Positions 23,455-31,963 of a DNA stretch of 52,028 nucleotides are shown piece by piece. Numbering within the stretch: position 1 is the stretch's first letter; each line of letters opens with the position of its first letter. A program made the position numbers and the translations under genes. The stretch comes from Denitrovibrio sp. (GTDB taxonomy: Bacteria; Chrysiogenota; Deferribacteres; Deferribacterales; Geovibrionaceae), in the NCBI GenBank assembly GCA_002869145.1, contig PKTM01000006.1, positions 1-52,028 of the forward strand. The letters are read 5' to 3'. The notes under the pieces were generated by a model, which searched no databases, was not told where the DNA came from, and saw only the letters and a program-made list of their open reading frames with translations.

Positions 23455-25776
23455 ATGCTTATTAAGAATCCTAAGTTGTCAAGGCGTCGGTTCCTTGCTG
23501 CAGGTGGTGCGGCTGCCACAGTACTTGCTGTTGGCTCTAACGTATCTGTTATGAAAGCTGTTGCATCATCTAAAAACACCAATACCGGCAAAGGTGACAC
23601 AAAACATATTTACAGCTGCTGTGCTGTCTGCGTTAATAAATGCGGATTTATAGCTGAAGTGAATAATGGTGTTATCAGGAAGCTTAACACTAACCCGAAT
23701 TTCTTCAAGTCCAGATCAATGATTTGTGCTAGAGGAAATGCAGGAGCTAAAATCCCATACGATCCAGATCGTCTTAAGTCACCTCTTTTAAGAGTAGGCG
23801 AAAGAGGAGAAGGTAAGTGGAAGAAAATTTCATGGGATGAAGCTTACAGCTATATTACAGAAAACGTAATGAAGCTTATTAAGGAAGAAGAGAACAGATC
23901 TACTATAGCTTTTGCTGCTACTGAAGGTATGCAGGAAGAGTTCTACCTCGCACTTGCGAGCACAATAGGTTCTCTTAACACTGTAAGACACCCTACACTC
24001 TGTCTTGCGTCTAACATTCAGGGGTACTCCTCAGTATATGGAACATTTCCTGATGGAGACCTTCTAAATTCCAAGTTTGTTGTTATGTGCGGTAGTAACA
24101 GGGCTGAAGCAATCATTACCCCTGACACTATTGATATGGCTAAAAACAAGCGCAATCAGACACTTGTATGCATCGACCCAAGAGCTACTAAAACAACAGC
24201 TATCGCTGACAAATGGTATCCTATCAAACCGGGTACAGACCTTGCTTTAGTTCTTGCTGTTATTAACCACATTATATCTAACGATCTTTATGATAAAGCT
24301 TTCGTAGAGCAGTGGACTGTTGGTTTTGACGAGCTTAAAGAGTCTGTTAAAAAATATTCTATCGACTGGGCTGCTAATGAGACAGAGATTGATGCGAAAG
24401 AGATCAAGTGGCTTGCAGAAGAGTTTGCAAAGAATGCTCCTGCTTCTGTTTGGTATCCTGGCAGAAGAAGCTCTTTCTACTCTAATGACGTCTATTACAG
24501 AAGAGCTATTGCTATCCTTAACGCCATCGTAGGTGCATGGGATAAGCCGGGCGGACTTGTTCCTAAATCTGCTGTACCTCTTAAGGCTCATGAGATCATT
24601 TATCCTTTCTACGATCTGGTTGAATCCAGAATAGACACAGGCAAACTCGACTTTATCAAAGATATGGTAGATGAGTATGCCCGTGGTGTAATACCTACTG
24701 ATGCTGGTGTATACCTTTCTGAGAAAGACGGTTCATGGCCTATCTTCAGAGAAGCGATACTTAAGCGTGAGCCTTACACTGTGAGAGGTATGTTTGTTTA
24801 CAAGCAGAACCCAGTAGAGTCTGTTCCTAACAGAGCAAAAACACTTGAAATGATGAAGCAGCTTGATTTTATCTGTACTATTGATACACAGATGAGCGAC
24901 ACTGCTTTCTTTTCAGATATAGTCCTACCAGAGTCCACATATCTTGAAAGATGGGACCCAGCTCACAACCTTAGCGGTATACAGCCAATAGTTGTATTCC
25001 GTCAGCCGGTTATAGAGCCCCTTCACAACACAAAGTCTATGTTTGACATGTGGGTAGATCTTACTAAAAGATTTATTGATATTCCAGAATTCTGGGAAGA
25101 TACAACAGAAGATGATAAGGAATACTTTGTAGAGCAGTTCGAAAAAATGCTTAAACCTGAGCATCCAATTGAACACCTAATAGAATATCAGCTTTCCGGT
25201 CACAAAGACGGATTTAAGAAACTGATGGAGAATGGCTGTTTCTGGATTCATGAGAAACCAGTGTTCGGTACTACTTACAAAAAAGGTAAGTTTAAAACCA
25301 GAACAGGAAAAGCAGAACTTTTCTCGCAGAGATATCTTGATAAAGGGCTTGAGCCTCTTCCTGTTTACACTGCTGTACCTCAGCCAGAACCAGGCGAGTT
25401 CAGATTTGTAGTAGGTAGACACGGTCAGTTCACTCACGCAAACACTCAGAACAACATGTGGCTGCTTGAAGCATACGGCGATACAGAAAACGCCTGCTGG
25501 ATAAGTGCTAAAGTTGCAAGAGAGCGCGGAATCAAGAGCGGTGATCGCCTTAAGATTAAGAGTGAAGTAGGTGAAGAGACCGCTAAGGCTCTTGTTACTG
25601 AGTACACCAGAGATGACGTAGTTTACTATGTTCATGGTTTCGGTAGACTTTCTCAGGGACTTACAAACATCTATAAGAAAGGTGCATCACAGGCTGCTGT
25701 TATCAAAGATTATGTTGATACAATTTCCGGAAACGCTGCTCTGCATGAAACCTTTGTAACAATAGAAAAAGCGTGA
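23455..25776 (+). CDS. Periplasmic molybdopterin oxidoreductase, polysulfide/thiosulfate reductase-like catalytic subunit
   Basis: A 773-residue DMSO-reductase-family enzyme with a Tat leader (SRRRFLAAGGAAA). A [4Fe-4S] motif is C56-x2-C59-x3-C63-x27-C91. The probable Mo ligand is C183 in HPTLCLASN, as in the Psr/Phs/Ttr/Arr branch. Cofactor-binding blocks include GTDLALVLA, VWYPGRRSS and the carboxy domain GRHGQFTHANTQN. Length fits PsrA/PhsA. With the four-cluster FeS subunit and NrfD anchor it makes a membrane-bound, quinol-linked periplasmic reductase. Sulfur context (rhodanese, Fcc) favours polysulfide, thiosulfate or tetrathionate, but arsenate or selenium oxyanions cannot be excluded. 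The start at 23455 is supported by a ribosome site; an upstream ATA/TTG start is not. Confidence 0.88.
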   Translation: MLIKNPKLSRRRFLAAGGAAATVLAVGSNVSVMKAVASSKNTNTGKGDTKHIYSCCAVCVNKCGFIAEVNNGVIRKLNTNPNFFKSRSMICARGNAGAKIPYDPDRLKSPLLRVGERGEGKWKKISWDEAYSYITENVMKLIKEEENRSTIAFAATEGMQEEFYLALASTIGSLNTVRHPTLCLASNIQGYSSVYGTFPDGDLLNSKFVVMCGSNRAEAIITPDTIDMAKNKRNQTLVCIDPRATKTTAIADKWYPIKPGTDLALVLAVINHIISNDLYDKAFVEQWTVGFDELKESVKKYSIDWAANETEIDAKEIKWLAEEFAKNAPASVWYPGRRSSFYSNDVYYRRAIAILNAIVGAWDKPGGLVPKSAVPLKAHEIIYPFYDLVESRIDTGKLDFIKDMVDEYARGVIPTDAGVYLSEKDGSWPIFREAILKREPYTVRGMFVYKQNPVESVPNRAKTLEMMKQLDFICTIDTQMSDTAFFSDIVLPESTYLERWDPAHNLSGIQPIVVFRQPVIEPLHNTKSMFDMWVDLTKRFIDIPEFWEDTTEDDKEYFVEQFEKMLKPEHPIEHLIEYQLSGHKDGFKKLMENGCFWIHEKPVFGTTYKKGKFKTRTGKAELFSQRYLDKGLEPLPVYTAVPQPEPGEFRFVVGRHGQFTHANTQNNMWLLEAYGDTENACWISAKVARERGIKSGDRLKIKSEVGEETAKALVTEYTRDDVVYYVHGFGRLSQGLTNIYKKGASQAAVIKDYVDTISGNAALHETFVTIEKA

Positions 25777-25787
25777 GGAAGTAAGAT

Positions 25788-26345
25788 ATGAGTAATAAAA
25801 AATACGCAATAATTCTTGATGATACAACCTGCATCGACTGCAAGGCTTGCACTTTAGCCTGCAAAACCGAAAACAACGTTGAGGCTGGCTTTTTTAGCTA
25901 CCGCAACTGGGTTGGAGAGATTGAAAACGATCAGGCAGTATTTCCTAATATCAGAAGGAAGTTCAGGCCAAGTCAGTGTCAGCAGTGCGATAACCCGCCA
26001 TGCGTTCACGTTTGTCCTACAAGAGCTTCTTATCAGACAGAAGACGGTGTAGTGCTTGTTGATTATCACAAGTGTATCCTCTGTAAATACTGTATGACAG
26101 CATGTCCATACGATGCCCGCTACGAAAGCCACGACAAACATGCTATCGACAAGTGTACTTTCTGCTACCACAGGCTGGCTGAAGGTAGAGAACCTGCATG
26201 TGTAGAAACTTGCCCTCCGAAGGTTAGAAAATTCGTTAACCTTCTCGACAAGCAAGATGAAAACACAAAGCTTCTTCAGACAGAAGCTATAGAGGTTCAG
26301 AAACCTGAAAAGGGCACTAAGCCTAAACTTTACTACATAAAGTAA
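25788..26345 (+). CDS. Four-cluster iron-sulfur electron transfer subunit (PsrB/PhsB-like)
   Basis: A 185-residue ferredoxin-type subunit with sixteen cysteines in four groups: CIDCKACTLAC, CQQCDNPPCVHVC, CILCKYCMTAC and CTFC-x11-ACVETC, which bind four [4Fe-4S] clusters. It relays electrons from the NrfD anchor to the molybdopterin subunit. It lies 11 bp after the catalytic gene and 14 bp before the NrfD start, so the three form an operon. No export signal of its own is seen, so it is probably carried across with the Tat-tagged catalytic subunit. Confidence 0.92.
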   Translation: MSNKKYAIILDDTTCIDCKACTLACKTENNVEAGFFSYRNWVGEIENDQAVFPNIRRKFRPSQCQQCDNPPCVHVCPTRASYQTEDGVVLVDYHKCILCKYCMTACPYDARYESHDKHAIDKCTFCYHRLAEGREPACVETCPPKVRKFVNLLDKQDENTKLLQTEAIEVQKPEKGTKPKLYYIK

Positions 26346-26359
26346 TATTGGAGGAAACT

Positions 26360-27550
26360 ATGTCCAGCCATACAGAAGCTGTAAAAAGCCATTCAGATAT
26401 ATTTAATGGCAATAAACGCATACCTTTGTCGGTGATAATTGTGCTTCTTGCTTTAAGCGCAGTGTCACTCTATGGTTTGTTTAACGTGATCACCCAAGGT
26501 CACACAGCCTCATACGGAACAACTAAGACTGTTCCATGGGGTATCCTGATTTCTACATATGTGTTCTTTGTTGTTTCCAGTACAGGACTCTGTCTGATCT
26601 CATCTATGGGGCACGTGTTTAATATTGAGAAGTACGAAGTTATTGGGAAAAGAGCAATAATACTGGCGATACTTACAATCTGTTGTGGATTTTTTGTAAT
26701 CGCAACAGAAATTGGCCACCCAATAAGAATGGCGATATACAACGTTATATCTCCTAACTTAGCATCCGCTATCTGGTGGATGGGTACTCTTTACGGTATA
26801 TACCTTTTCTGTATTATCGTGGAGTTTTACTTCCTGATGACACACAACCATAAAGGTGCATTTTATGCAGGTCTTGCAGGTTTCATAGCGGGGATTTCCG
26901 CTCACTCAAACCTCGGTGCGGTTTTCGGTTTCCTTGATGCGAGACCATTCTGGCACGGACCATACCTGCCTATATACTTCATACTTTCAGCCTTAATTTC
27001 TGGATGTGCTCTCGTTATCATTATTTTTAACGTAGCTTACAAAGGCGAGGCTAATATGCCTGCAAAAGCTAAGGAAGCACTTCTTGGAATCGCTAAGATA
27101 TTCGGACTTCTTCTCGGTATCATTATATTCTTTGATATCTGGAAAGTTCTTACATCTGTATACGGTGCTCCGCCTGAAAAGTATGAAGCAGTTATGACAA
27201 TGATCGCAGGCCCGCTTTCAATAAACTTCTGGTTTTTTGAAGTACTGCTTGGAATGCTTATTCCTTTTGCGCTCATACTCGGTACAAAAGGCAGAAGTAT
27301 TAAAGCTGCCCTTGTTGCATCCTGTTCAGCAATTGTTGGTATATTCTTCATGAGATATGACCTGGTAGTTGCTGGTCAGCTTGTTCCTATGAGAGAAGCA
27401 ACAGCAGGTTCCAGGGTACAGGGTGTGGTTGAAGGACTTGCTCAGTACACACCGACTGCTTCTGAGATAACTATTGTTGCAGGTGCTATAATCCTCTGTG
27501 CAGGACTGTACCTTGCAGCGGAAAGATTCCTCAACCTTACAGAGGATTAA
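26360..27550 (+). CDS. NrfD/HybB-family membrane anchor subunit
   Basis: A 396-residue integral membrane protein with about eight to ten hydrophobic segments. Blocks such as ATEIGHPIRM, WWMGTLYGIYLFCIIVEFYF and GAVFGFLDARPFWHGP are typical of the long NrfD/HybB branch. It binds quinol and passes electrons to the FeS subunit. The start is the ATG at 26360 after GGAGG (26350-26354); the TTG at 26348 overlaps that site. It ends the operon, with a terminator at 27591. Confidence 0.88.
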   Translation: MSSHTEAVKSHSDIFNGNKRIPLSVIIVLLALSAVSLYGLFNVITQGHTASYGTTKTVPWGILISTYVFFVVSSTGLCLISSMGHVFNIEKYEVIGKRAIILAILTICCGFFVIATEIGHPIRMAIYNVISPNLASAIWWMGTLYGIYLFCIIVEFYFLMTHNHKGAFYAGLAGFIAGISAHSNLGAVFGFLDARPFWHGPYLPIYFILSALISGCALVIIIFNVAYKGEANMPAKAKEALLGIAKIFGLLLGIIIFFDIWKVLTSVYGAPPEKYEAVMTMIAGPLSINFWFFEVLLGMLIPFALILGTKGRSIKAALVASCSAIVGIFFMRYDLVVAGQLVPMREATAGSRVQGVVEGLAQYTPTASEITIVAGAIILCAGLYLAAERFLNLTED

Positions 27551-27590
27551 TTTCCAAATAAGGCATTATTCATGCTTTACATATCAAAAA

Positions 27591-27619
27591 AGCCGGAGTG
27601 AAAACTCCGGCTTTTTTTG
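27591..27619 (+). terminator. Reductase operon terminator
   Basis: Stem AGCCGGAG (27591-27598) with CTCCGGCT (27605-27612), then a run of seven T. Confidence 0.88.
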
Positions 27620-27996
27620 TCTAAAAATACATTTTATACACAATTGTTATACACGGGTGCTCTTTTTAATAAGTTCTGTAACTTTCATAAGACTAAAAAG
27701 AACTCAATATATCAGAAGTTTGTATCTGTGTTCAATTATCAAGTATATTCATAAAAAAATTACTATATTGTATACAATATACATTGTAATATCCGTGCAT
27801 TTATGTATAATCAAACTATTGTTGAATATGTAGGTCGTTATATACAAATACATAAAGACCTATAGGTAAACAATAATATGCTCAGATATGAATATTAAGA
27901 TAAACATATATGCAGATATTTTAATGTTGTTTCAGAGCAAATAGAACATAATTTTAGACAAGAGCTAAGAATCATTAAAAACGTTGGAGGTTGTTT
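27620..27996 (+). promoter_or_regulatory. 377-bp AT-rich control region with TTGTATACAAT-RTACA element and promoter of the rhodanese gene
   Basis: ATTGTATACAATATACA (27767-27783) directly abuts a promoter TTGTAA (27784-27789), 16 bp, TATAAT (27806-27811). The remaining sequence is A/T-rich without coding potential and leaves a leader of about 180 bases. The start has TTGGAGG at 27984-27990. Confidence 0.6.
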
Positions 27997-29196
27997 ATGC
28001 GTTTAATGAGCAAGATGCTTATGGTTGTTGCACTTATGGTAACAATGCTTGTGATTGGTTGTGGTCAGGCTGCGAAAGCACCTGTAGAAGGAAAAGGCGG
28101 CCCTAGTGTCGCAGAAAAGATCAAAGCTGCTGGCTTTGAAATGGTTAAGATCGACGAAGTTAAAGAAATCGTTGGTAATGGTGTTTACAGCAAGGAGAGG
28201 GGAACTCTTGTTGATGCACGCCCTGAAAGAAGCTATGACAAAGGTCATATAGCTACATCTCAGGCTCTTCCAGACACAAAGTTTGACGCTTTCTTCCCAG
28301 AGTTTGAAAAGCTTGGTCTTAATAAAGACGACCTTATCGTAACTTACTGTGGCGGAGTTAAATGCGGCAAATCCCTTATAGTTGCTAAAGCTCTCAGAGC
28401 TAAAGGCTACACAAACATCAAGATATATCTTGATGGTGAGCCAGACTGGACTAAAAAAGGTAACTACTTAGAGATTTCTATGTCTGTTGCTAAGAAAAAC
28501 TTTGATAAAGGCGGATTCGTATTTATCGATGCTCGTCCTGCAAGAGTTTTCAAAAAAGGCACAATAGCTGGCTCTATCAATATTCCAGATACAAAATTTG
28601 ACGAATACAAAGATCAGCTTCCTGCTGACAAAAACGTTGCTGTAATAGCTTTTTGTGGTGGATTCAAGTGTGAGAAGTCACACATTGTCGCTTACAAAAT
28701 GCTTGCTATGGGCTATACAAACGTAGTTGTGTACGCTGGCGGTGTTCCAGAGTGGAAAGCTGCAGGCTACCCAATGGCTAAAGGCGGGGCTGCTCCTGCA
28801 ATGAAAAAAGCTGCTTCAGCTTCCTCAGAAGGTTTTAAGATAGAAGAGCAGGGTATACTTATTACTCAGTTTTTCATCGATGAACTTCTTGACCCAGCTG
28901 ACAGACCAGCAGATGTAACTATCGTTGACGTACGTAACGACGACGAAGTTGCTGCCGGCAAAATTCCTGGCACTGTTCACGTGACATCAAAAATCCTTCA
29001 TAACGATGGATGCGATGCATTCCTTTCCAAAATGCCTAAAGAAGGCAGAGTGGTATTCCACTGTGCTTCCGGCGGTAGAGCAGGAGAGGTTTATTTCGGT
29101 CTGCTTGATGACTGCAAACCAGCAGATATCGACAGATACTACTTTCTTGACGCAGCTGTTAACTGTGACACTCAGCCTTGCAAAATAGGTATGTAA
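27997..29196 (+). CDS. Three-domain rhodanese lipoprotein
   Basis: A 399-residue exported lipoprotein (lipobox LVIGC, C22). It has three rhodanese domains in tandem: residues about 65-160 with active-site loop YCGGVKCGKS (C118, C123), about 165-262 with FCGGFKCEKS (C220, C225), and about 290-395 with HCASGGRAGE (C356). The first two share CGG-x2-C-x-KS with a second cysteine and closely resemble each other, so they arose by duplication. Rhodaneses carry sulfane sulfur as a cysteine persulfide. Anchored in the envelope next to a Psr-like reductase and FccAB, it could deliver or take up polysulfide sulfur. It has its own promoter with the shared palindrome. Confidence 0.85.
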   Translation: MRLMSKMLMVVALMVTMLVIGCGQAAKAPVEGKGGPSVAEKIKAAGFEMVKIDEVKEIVGNGVYSKERGTLVDARPERSYDKGHIATSQALPDTKFDAFFPEFEKLGLNKDDLIVTYCGGVKCGKSLIVAKALRAKGYTNIKIYLDGEPDWTKKGNYLEISMSVAKKNFDKGGFVFIDARPARVFKKGTIAGSINIPDTKFDEYKDQLPADKNVAVIAFCGGFKCEKSHIVAYKMLAMGYTNVVVYAGGVPEWKAAGYPMAKGGAAPAMKKAASASSEGFKIEEQGILITQFFIDELLDPADRPADVTIVDVRNDDEVAAGKIPGTVHVTSKILHNDGCDAFLSKMPKEGRVVFHCASGGRAGEVYFGLLDDCKPADIDRYYFLDAAVNCDTQPCKIGM

Positions 29197-29220
29197 TTAA
29201 CTCGTAAGAGTTTAAATAGA

Positions 29221-29248
29221 AAAGGCAGCTTTCGGGCTGCCTTTTTTT
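29221..29248. terminator. Bidirectional terminator between rhodanese gene and mobB
   Basis: Stem AAAGGCAGC (29221-29229) with GCTGCCTTT (29236-29244), followed by T residues on the plus side. It lies between convergent genes. Confidence 0.85.
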
Positions 29249-29747
29249 ATGTAAGAAGTTTTTCTACTATATAATCGACTATTTCATTCGCATTATTCAA
29301 ATCAAGTGTTTTCAGGTTATGAAGCTGCTCATTCTCCGGCATATCTGTGGCAACAGCTATAAGGTTCGGGTCGTTACTGCACTGAAGATTTGTCGAAAAA
29401 TCTGACCGAAAAACCTCAATCTTGTTTTGAAGTTCCTGTTTAAAACCTTCTGCGATAATTATATCTGTAGTTTCCGGTAGATATTTTATCAGCTCAAAGA
29501 TGGATTTCTCTTCATCGACATCACTAACGAGTGCAAATTTTCGTTTATTTGATATGATCACAGCATCAGCACCGGCATTTTTATGGCGCCAGGTGTCTTT
29601 ACCTTCTTTATCCATCTGAAAGTCATGTCCATCGTGCTTTACCGTAGAGACTCTATAGCCTCTGCTTTTAAGCTCACTTATTACTTTTACAATAAGTGTT
29701 GTTTTTCCGCATCCGGATGTTCCAACAAAAGAGACCAGAGGTTTCAT
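29247..29747 (-). CDS. mobB: Molybdopterin-guanine dinucleotide biosynthesis adaptor protein
   Basis: A 166-residue P-loop GTPase with Walker A GTSGCGKTTL (9-18), the STVKHDGHDFQMDKEGKDT block and IIAEGFK typical of MobB. It assists MobA in attaching GMP to molybdopterin for DMSO-reductase-family enzymes. It diverges from mobA across 79 bp. The cofactor is needed by the reductase at 23455. Length is normal. Confidence 0.92.
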   Translation of the reverse strand: MKPLVSFVGTSGCGKTTLIVKVISELKSRGYRVSTVKHDGHDFQMDKEGKDTWRHKNAGADAVIISNKRKFALVSDVDEEKSIFELIKYLPETTDIIIAEGFKQELQNKIEVFRSDFSTNLQCSNDPNLIAVATDMPENEQLHNLKTLDLNNANEIVDYIVEKLLT

Positions 29748-29826
29748 GTTATATTCTCCATATCACTTTCATAATATTAATTTTATGTGTAGAATTAGAA
29801 TATACAATTTTTGATTAGGGATGTAA

Positions 29827-30420
29827 ATGAACATAAACATAGCAGTTATGGCCGGTGGGCAGAGCCGGAGATTTGATACTGACAAAACTCTTGAGATATT
29901 CGATGGAAAGCCCCTTATTCAGCATCCTGTTGATAACCTTTCTAAGATAGCAGACAATATTGCTGTAGTTTCAAAAGACTGTCTAAAATATAAGTTTTTA
30001 AATATTGCCTGTATAACTGATGCATATGATGTGCAGTGTCCGATGGTGGGCATTCTGACAGCCCTTAAGCACTTTCAAGCGCCTGTTTTCGCTTTAGCCG
30101 CGGATACGCCTTTCGCTGAGCCAGCCCACGTTAAAAAGCTCTTTAATGCACTTGTGGACTATGATGCAGTTATGCCTGTGATAGACGGTAAACAGCACCC
30201 TTTATACGCTTGTTACAGTAACAGTCTGATAGATGCTCTGGACAAGGCTTTAGAGGCTGGCCAGTATGGACTTATGAAAACATTAGCTGAGCTCAACGTG
30301 TGGTATTTAGATAATAATTCCTTATTTGACTCGGAAAATGAGAAAAAATCGTTTATAAATATTAATACAAGAGATGACTATAATTTTGCAAAAAAATATA
30401 CAGGAGACAAAAATGGCTGA
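29827..30420 (+). CDS. mobA: Molybdenum cofactor guanylyltransferase
   Basis: A 197-residue nucleotidyltransferase with the signature VMAGGQSRRFDTDK and the LAADTPFAEP metal-binding block of MobA. It transfers GMP from GTP to molybdopterin, giving the MGD form. The last 8 bases overlap the DHH gene start. Length matches the family (about 190-200 aa). Confidence 0.93.
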   Translation: MNINIAVMAGGQSRRFDTDKTLEIFDGKPLIQHPVDNLSKIADNIAVVSKDCLKYKFLNIACITDAYDVQCPMVGILTALKHFQAPVFALAADTPFAEPAHVKKLFNALVDYDAVMPVIDGKQHPLYACYSNSLIDALDKALEAGQYGLMKTLAELNVWYLDNNSLFDSENEKKSFININTRDDYNFAKKYTGDKNG

Positions 30421-31339
30421 AAAATTCAGGCTTGTTACAAGAAGCGACTTTGATGGACTAGTGTGTGCAGTTCTTTTAAAAGAGCTTGATCTTATTGATG
30501 ACATAAAATTTGTTCACCCAAAAGATATGCAGGACGGACTTATTGATATCACATCAGAGGACATTACAACAAACCTTCCTTACGTCGAAGGAGTGCACTT
30601 AGCCTTTGACCACCACCTGAGTGAAACAATCCGGGTTGGTGAAAAGGATAATCATATTATAGATCCTGATGCACCATCTGCAGCCAGAGTTGTTTATAAT
30701 TATTACGGCGGAGACGATAGATTTGCCAATATTAACAAAGACATGATGGAAGCAGTTGACAGAGGCGACTCTGCTGATTTTACTCAGGAGCAGGTTCTCA
30801 ACCCGAAAGGGTGGGATCTTATGAACTTCCTTATGGACGCCAGGACTGGGCTTGGCAGATTCAGGGATTTCAACATATCCAACTACCAGCTTATGATGAA
30901 ACTAATCGACCTTTGCAAAGACAAACCTATCGAAGTTATTATGGAAGACCCTGACGTTCAGGAGAGAGCTGCGCTTTATATGGATCAGCAGATCCAGTGT
31001 ATCAAGCAGATCAACAGCTGTGCCACTGTTCACAAAAACCTTGTTGTACTTGACCTCCGAGAAGAGGATGTTATCTATGCAGGTAACAGATTCATTATAT
31101 ACGCACTTTTCCCAGAGCAGAACATCTCTATACATGTTCTGTGGGGGCTGAAGAAGCAGAATACTGTTTATGCTGTAGGAAAATCTATTTTTAATAAGTC
31201 GTCAAATACTAACATCGGCGAGCTGATGCTTCGTTATAACGGCGGCGGTCACAAAAATGCGGGTACATGTCAGGTTGCAAATGATAAGGCTGAAGATGTT
31301 CTCAAAGAACTTATTATCTCTATAAATGCGGATGGTTAA
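30413..31339 (+). CDS. DHH-family phosphoesterase
   Basis: A 308-residue protein with motif SDFDGLVCAVLL, the DHH motif in FDHHLSE, and the carboxy DHHA1 block YNGGGHKNAGTCQV. The start at 30413 has AGGAG; longer forms would overlap mobA. Family members include exopolyphosphatases, c-di-AMP/nanoRNA phosphodiesterases (NrnA/GdpP type) and RecJ; this one lacks membrane parts and is closest in form to the exopolyphosphatase/NrnA-like group, but the central sequence is divergent. It is probably translated with mobA. Substrate unknown. Confidence 0.8.
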   Translation: MAEKFRLVTRSDFDGLVCAVLLKELDLIDDIKFVHPKDMQDGLIDITSEDITTNLPYVEGVHLAFDHHLSETIRVGEKDNHIIDPDAPSAARVVYNYYGGDDRFANINKDMMEAVDRGDSADFTQEQVLNPKGWDLMNFLMDARTGLGRFRDFNISNYQLMMKLIDLCKDKPIEVIMEDPDVQERAALYMDQQIQCIKQINSCATVHKNLVVLDLREEDVIYAGNRFIIYALFPEQNISIHVLWGLKKQNTVYAVGKSIFNKSSNTNIGELMLRYNGGGHKNAGTCQVANDKAEDVLKELIISINADG

Positions 31340-31390
31340 TATCGACTATGTTGTGACTTATATGTGAGGTTCCAAAGTTTTGGAAAAAAA

Positions 31391-31437
31391 TGATAAATTT
31401 CTTGAAACGTAAAAGCCCGCAAAATTAGCGGGCTTTT
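31391..31437 (+). repeat. 47-bp direct repeat, first copy, contains DHH gene terminator
   Basis: Contains stem AAAAGCCCGC/GCGGGCTTTT (31411-31437), a terminator for the DHH gene. A copy matching at about 40 of 47 positions lies at 31912-31958, on the other side of the SnoaL-like gene. Confidence 0.7.
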
Positions 31438-31515
31438 CTGAATAAGCAGATGTTGCAGTGGGACGTGCATTTTTAATATGTCTCTAATCTCAAAAACGAT
31501 CTCGAAGGTGTTTTT

Positions 31516-31899
31516 ATGCAGAATCAGCAAAAAGAATCTATAGTCATAAAGTATATAAATGCCTATAACAAAAAAGATATCGACGAAATGCTTAAATATG
31601 TCACATGGGATGTGGCCTTCAGCAGTATGTCTGAAGACAAGGTTAATGTCGAGATCTTCGGTAAATCAAATTTCCAGGAGCTTATGAAAAGCACTCAGAG
31701 TCTTTTCCGCAAAAGAGAACTAATAATTAAATCGATTAAATTTATTGAAGGAAAAATTTGGATAGATACACGTTTAGAGGCTGTTTTCGCCACAAATCTT
31801 CCAAACGGAATAAAAAAGGGAGATGAACTCAAAGTGGACAGTAGCTACGAGTTCACTTTCAGATACAAACTATTATCACATATCGCAGAATACATTTAG
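31516..31899 (+). CDS. SnoaL/NTF2-like protein
   Basis: A 127-residue protein with the SnoaL-like pattern: a first helix (ESIVIKYINAYNKKDIDEM), a strand (VTWDVAFSSM), a nucleus helix (NFQELMKSTQSLF) and the curved sheet ending in YEFTFRYKLLSHIAEYI. The fold binds small hydrophobic ligands or acts as an isomerase; this one has no recognisable catalytic residues. A relic of a second copy lies at 33403-33465, so the gene was duplicated locally. It sits between direct repeats of a terminator. Confidence 0.7.
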   Translation: MQNQQKESIVIKYINAYNKKDIDEMLKYVTWDVAFSSMSEDKVNVEIFGKSNFQELMKSTQSLFRKRELIIKSIKFIEGKIWIDTRLEAVFATNLPNGIKKGDELKVDSSYEFTFRYKLLSHIAEYI

Positions 31900-31911
31900 A
31901 AATCTAAATAA

Positions 31912-31963
31912 TGATAAACTTCATGTAAAGTAAAAGCCCGCAAAAGTAGCGATCTTTTACTTT
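31912..31963. repeat. 47-bp direct repeat, second copy, with convergent terminator
   Basis: The repeat is 31912-31958. A 10-bp stem AAAGTAAAAG (31927-31936) with CTTTTACTTT (31954-31963) shows that the hairpin was remodelled compared with the first copy. It probably terminates the SnoaL-like gene and overlaps the stop codon of the convergent lipoprotein gene. Confidence 0.65.

Noticed and set aside
16264-27654. Shared 12-mer ATTGTTATACAC at 16264-16275 and 27643-27654
   Set aside because: Only two copies, in different positions relative to genes, in A/T-rich DNA. No consistent promoter link was seen.
29247-31339. mobB, mobA and the DHH gene as one operon
   Set aside because: mobB is on the opposite strand and diverges from mobA; only mobA and the DHH gene are coupled.
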